64,000 nt of DNA from Bacteroidota bacterium (GTDB taxonomy: Bacteria > Bacteroidota > Ignavibacteria > Kryptoniales > JAKASW01): positions 31,367 through 95,366 of the forward strand of contig JAJYIT010000015.1 in the NCBI GenBank assembly GCA_021789975.1, written 5' to 3'. The translations under genes and the position numbers were made by a program. Position 1 is the first letter of the stretch; each line of letters opens with the position of its first letter. Of this stretch, positions 16,559 to 25,613 are shown in pieces. Under the pieces are notes generated by a model. It made no database searches. It was not told the DNA's origin and was given only the letters and a program-made list of their open reading frames with translations.

Positions 16559-19217
16559 GTGACTTTTCTCAGCAAAATATTCAACCGACATAAGTCGGAA
16601 GCGCTCACCTTCAAACAGAAACTCCATCATTTTCAGAGCTTGTTGTTTGCGAATGATGAAGCACTGAAGATGATGGGAAATCTAAGCGAAATAGTTTCTT
16701 CTGGAAGACCATTCTCTCGAAAGGAAATATTTCCGATCTACGCGGACATAATTAAGAACACGCGTGGGGCAACAGACAACCTTTCTGCCATGAGCGGAGG
16801 CAAATACCGGAGTGTGATCAAGCGTGTCGAGACGATCAAGAGCGAATGCGAAGCCATTCTTGCACCTGCTCCCTACTGCCCCGAGAGGTGGGATTGCGAT
16901 AAGCCTAACTGTACCGACTGTGAGAAACGACGGATGTTCTCGCCGGATATGCCATACTCTTATGAATTAGAGAAAATAAGGGAGAATCATACCAGAGAAA
17001 TTGGCGGAAAGATGAGCCGCCTCTGCGAAATCCATAACAAACTCGGAATACCGACTCCTGACGGGTTTTGTCTGACATCCCGATGTTTCGAAGATTTTTT
17101 TATGGAGAAAGACCTGTACTCTCGGATAGATGATGCAATATCGTCGATTGATTTCAATGACAACGAGCAAGTCAAACAGGCAAGCCGCGTAATACAGGCA
17201 CTCATAGTCGGCTCGACTATACCCGAGACAATTGAGAAGACAATAATGGGAGAGTACGATCACCTCGCAAGCAAGCACGGCAATATTCTCGTTTCCGTAA
17301 GGTCGAGCGCAATAGGCGAAGACGATCCGCACTACTCATTTGCCGGACTTCACTACACAGCACTCAATGTCAGCAGGGCAAACCTCGTAGATGCCTGCTT
17401 CGAAGTGCTGATCTCGAAATACCTTCCACAGTCGCTTGTTTACCGCTACATGACCGGGCTGCGGGACAGCGATATGCCGATGAGCATCGGCTGTCAACAG
17501 ATGATCGATTCAAATGTGAGCGGCGTTCTCTTCACCAGGGATCCCATGGGAGGTTCGAAAGAGGCTATCATAATTCAAGCGGTAAGAGGACTCGGCACTA
17601 AAGTGGTGGACGGTAGCGTGGAAGCTCAACAGTTTATCGTGTCACGATCTAACGATCACGAAATCTTGGGATTCAAACCTGGAGACCAGGACTACCGGGC
17701 CGCACTCCGAAACACGGATGGTCTCTACGACGAGGAAATCCCCGAAGCTCTCAAAGGAGTCCCATGCTTGAGCCAGAATCAAATCGACATGATCGTGAAT
17801 CTTGCGTTGAGAATAGAGAATCACTTCGGCAGTCCCCAGGACATTGAATGGGCCATAGATGGTCACGGCAGGGTGTTCATCCTTCAATCCAGGCCCCTTG
17901 CTGTTTCTGAAATAGCATCTGTGGTGTTGGATGTCGAGGACGCATCAGAAAGAGATGGAATTAGCAGGCGGGTCCTGATCGACGGCGGCGAATGCGCCAG
18001 TCCGGGAGTGGGTTCCGGAAAGGTCTTTGTTCTAGAGAAGTTCAAGGATCTTGTAACCTTCCCGACTGGTGGAGTTTTGGTTGTCAGAAAGACATCGCCC
18101 GAACTGACGAGTGTACTCCACAAAGTTACCGGCCTCGTGGCTGATGTCGGCAATACAACGGGTCACCTGTCAATCATCGCACGTGAGCTGCAGATACCCG
18201 TTCTGGTGAACACTCATGACGCGACATCGCGCCTGACCAACGGTACGCTTGTAACGGTCGATGCAACCGCCAACAAAGTATATGATGGCTCAACTACTGG
18301 AATGAGATCGGGGTCCGACTTCTTCCTGGCAGGCGACGGTATTTTCTCAAAGAGTCCGATGTACAAAATCTGGAAAAATGTCTCGCAATTGATTATTCCT
18401 TTGAATCTAACAGATCCCGATTCGTCTCAATTTGTACCCGACAACTGCAAGACGCTTCATGACGTCACTCGTTTTGCGCACGAATATTCGATGAGAGAAA
18501 TGTTCTCTTTGTACGAATCTGCAGAGAATGAATACAAGCAAGCCTACCCTTTGAAGGTTCCCTGTTCCACTAGATGTTCATGTCATAGACCTCGGCGGGG
18601 GTATTAAAGACTTTCAAGGGAGAAAAGAGATCACACCGGACGACATTGCATCAGCACCATTTCAGGCACTGATAAGCGGCATGACGGCACCGGGTGTCAG
18701 GTGGGCGGGTCCACTCCCCATTGATATCAAAGGTTTCACAAACCTTCTTATGTCGAATGTCGTCGATCCTGGCAGAAGCGGAATGACCCTGGGGAGCAGA
18801 AGTTATGCTATCGTTTCAGACTCCTATCTGAATTTCTCATCAAGATTAGGTTATCACTTTTCCCGTCTCGATGCATACGCGAGCGAAGAGATCAATAACA
18901 ACTACATAAATTTTGATTTTCGCGGTGGTGCCGCAGATCCGCTTCGGAGGATGAGAAGAGCAAGAGTAATAGCCAGGATCCTTGAGCTGTCTAATTTCTC
19001 GGTTACTTCGGAGAACGACAACGTCCTCGCGACAGTGAGAAAGATCCCAATGCCGGAGATTCTACATCTGCTCACCGAAATCGGAAGGCTGATGGGGGCA
19101 GTGAGAAATGCAGATGTGACTTTCATAAACGACGATAACGTGGATGAGTTCGTCGAAGCGTTTATCGCCGGTGATTCTTCTCCGGCGTTAAGGTTTTCAG
19201 AAAAAAGGTCGAATTAA
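16559..19217 (+). pseudogene. PEP-synthase-like protein (ATP-grasp plus mobile His domain), frameshifted
   Basis: Frame 2 encodes 682 residues and the protein clearly continues in frame 0 to 19217. The shift lies between 18552 and about 18572; removing one T near 18563 restores PLKVPVPLDVHVIDLGGG. The restored length is about 885 residues. Layout: N-region with a Cys cluster C107, C113, C118, C121; PPDK-type ATP-binding domain (GIPTPDGF, VRSSAIGED, VLFTRDPMGG, DIEWAIDGHGRVFILQSRP); phosphohistidine mobile domain with H536 in NTTGHLSIIARELQIPVL; and a C-region unlike the PEP/pyruvate barrel of PPDK. It may phosphorylate a substrate other than pyruvate. The break is either an assembly error or real inactivation. 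Confidence 0.8.
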
Positions 19218-19252
19218 TCTGCCGATAGTTGCGATCCAAAGGTGTGAGAGGA

Positions 19253-19457
19253 ATGAGATTCACATACGGGATTCAATCGTTTAAGGAACGGAGTCATTGC
19301 ATTTCAAAAGGACCAAGGACTCGCAGTCAGCATCTCGGGAAAATCGAAAACTGATCTGATAATGACGATGTCAGAACTGATTCTGCCCGATATGCCGGAC
19401 CCAAAGATTGTCCTGCGACTGAGGATAAGTAATCATTTCGGAAGGAGAGTAACCTAA
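19253..19457 (+). pseudogene. Possible small gene with a frameshift, coupled to the following kinase-like gene
   Basis: From ATG 19253 the frame reads MRFTYGIQSFKER. Near 19288 coding character moves to frame 0, which reads NGVIAFQKDQGLAVSISG and onward to FGRRVT. That frame stops with TAA at 19455-19457, overlapping the ATG of the next gene by one base (TAATG), a common sign of real coupling. Joined, it gives about 68 residues. No family is recognised. It may be noise in a 239-base gap, but the stop-start overlap argues for a genuine small gene with a sequencing or natural frameshift. Confidence 0.3.
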
Positions 19458-20284
19458 TGGCCATTATTACCATATCGAGGGGTACATTCAGCGGAGGGCA
19501 AAAGCTCGCCGAATGTCTCGCGATGAAGCTAGGATATCAGTCTTTGAGCCGGGAGATTCTGGTCGAAGCCGCTGAGAAATACGGCATATCGGAGAACGAA
19601 CTGGCACACGCAATGAAAGCAAAACCCGCGATCATGGAACGGCTTTCACTGAACATCGACAGGATCCGTTATCTTTCTTTCATCCAGGCGACTCTGAGCG
19701 AGCATGTGAAAGACGACAACGTCGTTTATTATGGTCATTCGGGTCATCTATTGCTGAAAGACGTGTGCAAGGTAATCAAAGTCAAAGTCATCGCGCCCAT
19801 GGAACAGAGAGTGGAATTTGCCATGCAGCGCAACCGCATGTCACGAGACGAGGCAATCGTCTACATCAAAAAGATGGACGAGTACAGGAAGAAGTGGACG
19901 AAATTCCTGTATGGAATCGACTGGAACGATCCGTCACTTTATGACGTAATCATAAACCTCAGAGACACAACAATCCAAACCGCCTGTGCGGTGATCAGTG
20001 AAATGACAAATGCACCAGAATTTCAGCTCACTGAGAAATCAAAAGTCGCCTTAGCTAACCTTACACTCGAAAGTCAGGTAAAAGCCCGGCTAGCCTCAGA
20101 TAAAGCTACGAAAGATTATATGCTGAAAGTCACGGCTGAGAACGGGAACGTCCGAATCAGTGGCCGTGTCAACAACCTTGAGGATGCCAACAGAATTAAG
20201 AGCATTGTTTCGAAAATTCCCGGAGTCAAGAATGTAGATTGCAACTGTGCGGAGTACTATATCAACGACGATGTGATACTTTGA
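19457..20284 (+). CDS. Cytidylate-kinase-like protein with C-terminal BON domain, paralogue 1
   Basis: Cytoplasmic protein of 275 residues. Residues 1-200 follow the cytidylate-kinase-like family: MAIITISRGTFSGGQKLAECLAMKLGYQ, YYGHSGHLLLKD, KKWTKFLYGIDWNDPSLYDVIINL. The last 70 residues form a BON-type fold (LKVTAENGNVRISGRVNNLEDANRIKSIVSKIPGVKNVDC). BON domains usually bind membranes or ligands, so this is not a standard nucleotide-salvage enzyme. Two paralogues with the same layout lie at 23089-23904 and 34399-35229. It follows the PEP-synthase-like gene, so phosphotransfer or nucleotide sensing linked to sulfur metabolism is possible. The ribosome site is GGAAGGAGAG. Confidence 0.8.
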   Translation: MAIITISRGTFSGGQKLAECLAMKLGYQSLSREILVEAAEKYGISENELAHAMKAKPAIMERLSLNIDRIRYLSFIQATLSEHVKDDNVVYYGHSGHLLLKDVCKVIKVKVIAPMEQRVEFAMQRNRMSRDEAIVYIKKMDEYRKKWTKFLYGIDWNDPSLYDVIINLRDTTIQTACAVISEMTNAPEFQLTEKSKVALANLTLESQVKARLASDKATKDYMLKVTAENGNVRISGRVNNLEDANRIKSIVSKIPGVKNVDCNCAEYYINDDVIL

Positions 20285-20290
20285 TTTCGA

Positions 20291-21838
20291 TTATTCCGAC
20301 AGGAAGTGCTCAACCGCCATTTTCGTACGCCCCTTTTTGGTTACTGACAGGATCGCCGAAATCAGATTAAGCACCGCAAACGATACAGTTACGATCACAA
20401 ATCCCCGCATGAACCCGTCCTCCCTCAATTGGTGAGGGACTGTTGGCATGTTTATGTGGTGATATCCTCTCGCCCCTAAATAGCCGGCAGTAATCGTTGT
20501 TATTATCAGTCCCGACACATCGATGCCGAATATTCTACCGCTGGCTCGCATCATGTTCAGAATTCCACCCGCACTCCCAAGCCGTTCCTCAGACACGCAA
20601 CTCATCACCGCGCTATTGTTGGGCGGTGTGAACAAGCCCATACCCAGACCCAGAGTTGTGAATTCGGCAATCAGGACTATGATCTCGGGATTACGACCGG
20701 AGAAGATCATGAAGAAACATGCCACGGTGCAAATAAACATTCCAATTGATGTCATCACTGCCGGTCCATATTTGTCAGAAAGCGCTCCAGCGAACGGAGC
20801 TACAACCGACATTGTAATCGGGATCGGAGTTATCAAGGCACCTGCTGTAAATGCAGAATATTTCGCGATATTCTCAAGGTAGAAAGGCATGATGAAAAGG
20901 ATGCCAAACAGAACATAGTAAGAGAAGAAACCCGTGACATTCCCGGCCCAGAAGTCATAGATCTTAAACAGATCGAAGCTGATCATCGGGAACAAAAACT
21001 TCATCTCGGTTATGACGAACAAGCTGAAGAACACCAGGAAAAGGAAGAAGAACGCGAGTATGGTGTCCGATTCCCATCCCAACTTCCTCCCTTCGTTAAG
21101 AGCCAGCACGAGGAAGAGTAAGCCGGCGGCAAAGCACATGCAGCCACCATAATCCATCTTCTCCTTTGCACTACTCTTCTTGTCCCTCGGCCGCACATAG
21201 AATGCTGCAAGTGTTCCAAGAATACCGATGGGAACGTTGACGTAGAAGATGGAACGCCAGTGGGTGCCGAACAGATTCAGACTTATGAGAAGCCCGCCGA
21301 GAAATGGCCCGATTGCCATCGAAATTGCCTGCACCGCGCCCTGGATGCCAATGGCCTTGCCGAGTTCATTTCTCGGAAATGTTTGAGTGATAATCGCAAC
21401 CGAGTTGGCCTGAAGCAGTCCACCGCCTACCGCCTGTATGACTCTCGAGATTATCATGAACTCCATGCTGGGCGCCAGCCCGCAGAATGCAGAGCCTATT
21501 GTAAAGACTATGAACCCAAGGTTATACATCTTAGTCCTGCCGAACATATCGGCAAGTCGTCCGAAGAGCGGCAGAAAAATTGTCAGCGTGAGCATGTATG
21601 CCATTGCAACCCACTCGTCGAGCGAAAGGGAGACATGATAATACTTCCTCAACGTGGGTAATGCTATGTTCTCGATACTGACGTCGAGTGCAGACATAGC
21701 AGCACCAATCAAAACTGTGGTGAGGATGAACCATCTCCAATTCGGATTGGCGGAAAAGAGTGGCGCCCGCTCCCGAGGGAGACCGTTTTTTCCCCGGATG
21801 GACCTGTCGCGTTGATTTTCTACAAACGGATTGCTCAC
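20291..21838 (-). CDS. MFS drug/anion exporter, DHA2 (EmrB/QacA) type
   Basis: Inner-membrane transporter with about 14 helices, 515 residues. MFS motif A is GRLADMFGRTKMYNLGF, motif C region is QAISMAIGPFLGGLLI, and DALDVSIENIALPTL-like residues (SALDVSIENIALPTLRKYYHV) mark DHA2. GTG 21838 is chosen because GAGGG lies about 5 bases upstream and the gene then starts 7 bases after the DUF1634 gene; an in-frame upstream start at 21871 would overlap it. It ends the minus-strand run and converges with the plus-strand kinase-like gene, 6 bases apart. Cargo is unknown; export of a sulfur compound or toxic anion is only suggested by context. Confidence 0.85.
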   Translation of the reverse strand: MSNPFVENQRDRSIRGKNGLPRERAPLFSANPNWRWFILTTVLIGAAMSALDVSIENIALPTLRKYYHVSLSLDEWVAMAYMLTLTIFLPLFGRLADMFGRTKMYNLGFIVFTIGSAFCGLAPSMEFMIISRVIQAVGGGLLQANSVAIITQTFPRNELGKAIGIQGAVQAISMAIGPFLGGLLISLNLFGTHWRSIFYVNVPIGILGTLAAFYVRPRDKKSSAKEKMDYGGCMCFAAGLLFLVLALNEGRKLGWESDTILAFFFLFLVFFSLFVITEMKFLFPMISFDLFKIYDFWAGNVTGFFSYYVLFGILFIMPFYLENIAKYSAFTAGALITPIPITMSVVAPFAGALSDKYGPAVMTSIGMFICTVACFFMIFSGRNPEIIVLIAEFTTLGLGMGLFTPPNNSAVMSCVSEERLGSAGGILNMMRASGRIFGIDVSGLIITTITAGYLGARGYHHINMPTVPHQLREDGFMRGFVIVTVSFAVLNLISAILSVTKKGRTKMAVEHFLSE

Positions 21839-21845
21839 CAAACCC

Positions 21846-22238
21846 TCAGTGCACGGCCAGGCTCGTGACAAGTATTGCCATCACTACGAGCGACACAGCG
21901 GCCATCTTCTTGTCCCCCTTTCCGGCGAAGTACACAAACGCCGCTGCCACCGCGAGTAGCGGCGTCAGCACAAGACTGACCATCCCAAGTGTCACGAAAA
22001 AAAGAGGCCCCGTCGGAATGTTTCTGCTTCTCACAAGCGCATTTATCAATATGAAGAAATTCGACTTATGAATGAAATCGCCTCTCTCCGTCAGAAGATT
22101 CAGGCCGCCATCTGGGTGGTGAGATAATACGATCCCGGTTATAACGAATGCCGAGGCTAGTATTATTCCAACCCCGAATATCCAGCTCATCACTGTCTCA
22201 AGTCGGGTGCTGTCCGTTCTCACTTTCGTCAGTGACAT
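21846..22238 (-). CDS. DUF1634 membrane protein (TSUP partner)
   Basis: A 130-residue protein with three clear hydrophobic helices (about 15-38, 78-104, 110-129) and a conserved loop GGLNLLTERGDFIHKSNFFILINALVRSRNIPTGPLF, typical of DUF1634. These proteins are usually encoded beside TauE/SafE transporters and may be a subunit. It overlaps the preceding TSUP gene by 10 bases, which supports co-translation. A divergent paralogue of the same length is at 23960-24352. Confidence 0.83.
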   Translation of the reverse strand: MSLTKVRTDSTRLETVMSWIFGVGIILASAFVITGIVLSHHPDGGLNLLTERGDFIHKSNFFILINALVRSRNIPTGPLFFVTLGMVSLVLTPLLAVAAAFVYFAGKGDKKMAAVSLVVMAILVTSLAVH

Positions 22239-23076
22239 AGCGATACAATCCCTTTGCCCAACATTTGTACGATGAGGACGGAAACGACTGTAAAGAAAAG
22301 AACTCTGAGGAATGAATCAGACAACGAATTCAGCACCCTGCCGCCGAGGATACCCCCGATCGCAGTTCCAACTACCATTGGAGCCATCAGCATGAGGTTC
22401 AGAAACCCGCAAGACAGGTAAACGCTTGTTGCCGCCAGAGCCGTCATTCCGATTATTAGGTTGCTCGTTGCACTCGACACCTTTGGCGGTAGTCCCAGGA
22501 TATTTTCCTGAACCGTCACTTTGAAGGCTCCTGCACCTATCCCAAGCATACCGGCGGCGAGTCCTGCTGTAAACATTCCGCACCCTCCCCACAGCCCGTT
22601 TCTCGCCCTGTAGTTGACCATCTGCTTTCTAACACCGTCGCGGTACTCGCCACCTAAATCGAGGTAATGAGAGACACCGTCCCGATCCTTTGAAGAAGAC
22701 AGAATACGTTCCAGGAAAATTCTCTTGAAGATTCCAACTCTCATAAATGATGTGAGGAGAAAAGCCGCGAAAAAAAATAAAGGTAGACAGGAGAAATGAC
22801 TTTTGTTATGGTAGCTCCGAGGATTGCACCGGTAACGGTGAATAGCTCCAGATAAAGAGCTATCCTTACGTTTGCGATCTTGTTCCGGAGATTGAAAATA
22901 CTTGAACTTGCCGAAGTGGCTATAATGGTGGCCATGGTTGATGCTACCGCCTCCTTCATCGGGACGCCGAAGATCACGAGAATGGGGACAAGAATACTCG
23001 CACCTCCAAGACCCGTGAGAGAACCGAGTATCCCCACCAGGACCGATATGATAATCAAGAATGGAACGCTAAACAT
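22229..23076 (-). pseudogene. TSUP (TauE/SafE-type) transporter split by a frameshift in a T8 run
   Basis: Two overlapping frames give one transporter. The first (from 23076) encodes 111 residues with GSLTGLGGASILVPILVIFGVP, the N-half TSUP loop. The second (to 22229) has AGLAAGMLGIGAGAFKVTVQENILGLP, the C-half loop. The first frame ends SPVYLYFFSRLFSSHHL. One extra T in the run of eight T (plus-strand A8 at about 22770-22777) would read SPVYLYFFFAAFLLTSFMRVGIF and join both into about 282 residues. This lineage is distinct from the 10.9-14.2 kb array. A homopolymer indel error is the simplest cause; slippage-based switching is possible. Confidence 0.8.
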
Positions 23077-23088
23077 GGACCTATCTCC

Positions 23089-23904
23089 TCACCAATGAGG
23101 CCAGACTTCAATCTGTGAATTGACTTGTTTGACGCCCGGCACTGCGGTGATCACTTGTTGCGTTTTGTCGGCATCTTCCGAAGAGCTTACAGTGCCGCTT
23201 ATCGTGACGACTCCGTCAGCGGCATCTATCTCGATACCGGCATCTGCGACTCCGTTCTTGACGGCATTGCAGGCAAGAAGCGCTCTTACTTCAGTAGCAA
23301 GGTCCAAATCTCTGAGCGCCTTCTGCGATGCCTCTGTAGATTTGAACTGATCAAGGGTTGCTACGCCGGACACAACTTCGCACGCTTCCGTTATGCCGAT
23401 CTGATCTATGTTCACTACCAGGTCGTATAAAGCCGGATCGTTCCAATCCGCCTGGTAAAGGAACTTTGTCCATTTGCTCCGCTCGCTGTCGACCTTCTCG
23501 ATGTAATCGACGGCATCCTTCCTGCTCATTTGCTGGCTGTTCATCAAGGAGCCTATGCGGAAATCCAGGCTTGCGATGACTCTCACTCTGATCAAGTGAG
23601 GAGCGCCCTTCAGCAACAGGTGCCCGGCATTTCCATGGTAAACCACCTTTTCGTCCATGACCTCCCTGACCAATGCTGCTCTCAGACAAAGCATGTAATG
23701 AGACCTCTCCCGTGTCAGACGTTCGAGAAATCCCGGCTTCTTGGTGAGTGCGTCGACAAGCTTTTGTTCAGGGATGTCGTACCGTTTCGCCGCATCCACG
23801 ATTGTTTCTCTTGAGACGCATCGGTAGCCAAGCCTGACTGCAAGACACTCGGCGAGCGTTTTGCCGCCGCTGAAAGATCCCCTTGATATGGTAATGATTG
23901 CCAT
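23089..23904 (-). CDS. Cytidylate-kinase-like protein with C-terminal BON domain, paralogue 2
   Basis: A 271-residue paralogue of the protein at 19457. The N-domain begins MAIITISRGSFSGGKTLAECLAVRLGYR and has YHGNAGHLLLKGAP and SKWTKFLYQADWNDPALYDLVVNI. The C-terminal BON-type domain is GIEIDAADGVVTISGTVSSSEDADKTQQVITAVPGVKQVNSQIEV. Of the three copies it has the nucleotide-binding loop closest to a normal Walker A (SGGKT). It is followed at 12 bases by the split TSUP gene, so transporter and kinase-like protein are probably one unit, as in the plus-strand array. Confidence 0.8.
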   Translation of the reverse strand: MAIITISRGSFSGGKTLAECLAVRLGYRCVSRETIVDAAKRYDIPEQKLVDALTKKPGFLERLTRERSHYMLCLRAALVREVMDEKVVYHGNAGHLLLKGAPHLIRVRVIASLDFRIGSLMNSQQMSRKDAVDYIEKVDSERSKWTKFLYQADWNDPALYDLVVNIDQIGITEACEVVSGVATLDQFKSTEASQKALRDLDLATEVRALLACNAVKNGVADAGIEIDAADGVVTISGTVSSSEDADKTQQVITAVPGVKQVNSQIEVWPHW

Positions 23905-23959
23905 TTCAATCTCTTGAGTTTGGTGCGAAACAATCCCGCGGCCTCAAGGCAACTTCTGA

Positions 23960-24352
23960 CTAGCGCCGGATAAGGCCCACAGCCAATACTATCAAAACGA
24001 ACACCGCAATTAATGAGAAATCGACATTCCTCGCGGTGGAAAGGCACATGCACGACAGAGCTGATGCAAGTACAAAAATGACCAGCACACCGACAATTAA
24101 CAGGCTAAGCAGCAGCATCGTACCTCGGTGAACATCTCGGCCCCGAAGGATGCATCGCATGAGACCGAAGAAACGCTGACGACTCAGTGCCCCCGCTCTT
24201 TCATCCGCCAGACCAAATATCCCCCTCGCCTGGTGGAGCAGAACCACGCTTACAATCACGAACATTGAGACAAATAAAACCACTACCGCCAAAAGGTAAC
24301 CAGTGATCAACTCACTTTCGGGTGCGCCCGAAATTATTGATAGCAGGTTCAT
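23960..24352 (-). CDS. DUF1634-like small membrane protein
   Basis: A 130-residue protein with helices at about 18-41, 81-105 and 110-128. Its loop GIFGLADERAGALSRQRFFGLMRCILRGRDVHRGTML can be laid over the DUF1634 gene at 21846-22238 (same length, same helix spacing, FF and R-rich loop in the same place), so it is read as a divergent paralogue. It follows qmoC. Role unknown; probably a partner of the TSUP transporter two genes further on. Confidence 0.6.
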   Translation of the reverse strand: MNLLSIISGAPESELITGYLLAVVVLFVSMFVIVSVVLLHQARGIFGLADERAGALSRQRFFGLMRCILRGRDVHRGTMLLLSLLIVGVLVIFVLASALSCMCLSTARNVDFSLIAVFVLIVLAVGLIRR

Positions 24353-24413
24353 CAGGGAGCAATCCCTCCATGTGCTGCTTGCAAAATACCGAACCGGGTC
24401 CGGAATTCAGTCG

Positions 24414-25598
24414 TTACGCTGACGCGACAGCCCGGCCCGACCCGACCGGCTGAGCGGCAGATTCATTATGCGCTTTGCTTTTAACAGACGCTACGTAGAT
24501 TGCGAGCGGTCGATACAGCAGGTGTCCCCACTTTCCAAACGGCACCTCGACGACCAGCATCGGGACAACGATCGCCATGTGGATCATGTACATTACATAT
24601 GTCGGCATCGGCAGATCCATTACCCTGAAAATGTGAAGCAGGATTCCCGTAAGAGCCGCAAGCAGGAGCAGGATGGGAAACAGCCAATCAGAGAAATGGC
24701 TGAACTTGTGCATCTCTGTTCGTTGCTTCATGCGATCCACGATAATCCACGCGGTTGCTGTGAGAAGCACCGCGGTTGCATAGTAACCAAGTGTACTGGT
24801 CCACTGGACGCTGGTGTTGTTGACCTGGAACCACGGCAGAAACACTACCACAAGGGTGAACATGATTGCGTACCCACTGACGAGAAGAAGATGGCGAATC
24901 CAGTTTAACTTCGCGTCGCCGCTGGCGCACTCATTCCACCGCTTCTGTGTCAAGCCTTGAATTACAAATTGTGGAAGCTGAGAGAAATAATAACGAAGCG
25001 GAATACTCTCGCCACTGGTAAGTCCCACAAACATTCGGGCAGCATTCGATATAAGGAGTAACCCCAATCCAGCCGCCATAATTCTATCGCCGACATCGAC
25101 AATGCCGACCGGCGCAAACATCTGAAGCATGACAGTGGATAACGGTGCAGATCCTGATCGACTCAGCAAACCGAACCCGAAATCATGCGGCATGGTGAAC
25201 ATAAGGACAACTGCCGCGGCCACGGCAGCCAAAACGCCGGCTTCCCAGTAAACGGATCTGTACATCAGACGCGAAATGCCGGTCCAGTCATACTGCGATG
25301 TGAGATATCTCCTGGCGGCCATCATGGACTCCCCAGGGTCGGCCTGACGCGGGCATCTCTTTGAACAATCACCACAGTAGAAGCAGAGCCACGGCCCCGG
25401 ATCTTCGAGCAGTTCCTTCTTCATGCCCCACTGTGCGAGCAACATCTGCTTTCTCGGGAAGCTATTCTCACTGTTTGAAAGTGAACAGACAGCCGTGCAT
25501 GTGGCACACTGGAAACATTTCTTGAAGCTTTCGCCGCCGAAGTGCTCCATATAGTTTATAAACTTCTGATCAGGCTTAGCAAGGTTTCTCTCGCTCAT
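24414..25598 (-). CDS. qmoC: Quinone-interacting membrane-bound oxidoreductase subunit C
   Basis: Membrane subunit of Qmo, which passes menaquinol electrons towards APS reductase. The N-terminal HdrC-like domain has two cluster motifs, CFQCATCTAVC (about 28-38) and CFYCGDCSKRC (about 72-82). From about residue 115 it is a cytochrome-b-type integral membrane domain with about six helices and His residues for haem. At 394 residues it has the normal QmoC length. It is separated from qmoA and qmoB by sat, aprBA and two small genes, an unusual split. GAGAGAAACC near the end of the YkgJ spacer leads to ATG 25598. Confidence 0.93.
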   Translation of the reverse strand: MSERNLAKPDQKFINYMEHFGGESFKKCFQCATCTAVCSLSNSENSFPRKQMLLAQWGMKKELLEDPGPWLCFYCGDCSKRCPRQADPGESMMAARRYLTSQYDWTGISRLMYRSVYWEAGVLAAVAAAVVLMFTMPHDFGFGLLSRSGSAPLSTVMLQMFAPVGIVDVGDRIMAAGLGLLLISNAARMFVGLTSGESIPLRYYFSQLPQFVIQGLTQKRWNECASGDAKLNWIRHLLLVSGYAIMFTLVVVFLPWFQVNNTSVQWTSTLGYYATAVLLTATAWIIVDRMKQRTEMHKFSHFSDWLFPILLLLAALTGILLHIFRVMDLPMPTYVMYMIHMAIVVPMLVVEVPFGKWGHLLYRPLAIYVASVKSKAHNESAAQPVGSGRAVASA

Positions 25599-25613
25599 GA
25601 ATGCTGTGCTTTT

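Noticed and set aside
19457..20284. Calling the kinase-like gene a true cytidylate kinase (cmk)
   Set aside because: The nucleotide loop departs from GxxGxGK, a BON-like domain is attached, and three paralogues occur in the locus. A housekeeping CMP kinase is unlikely.
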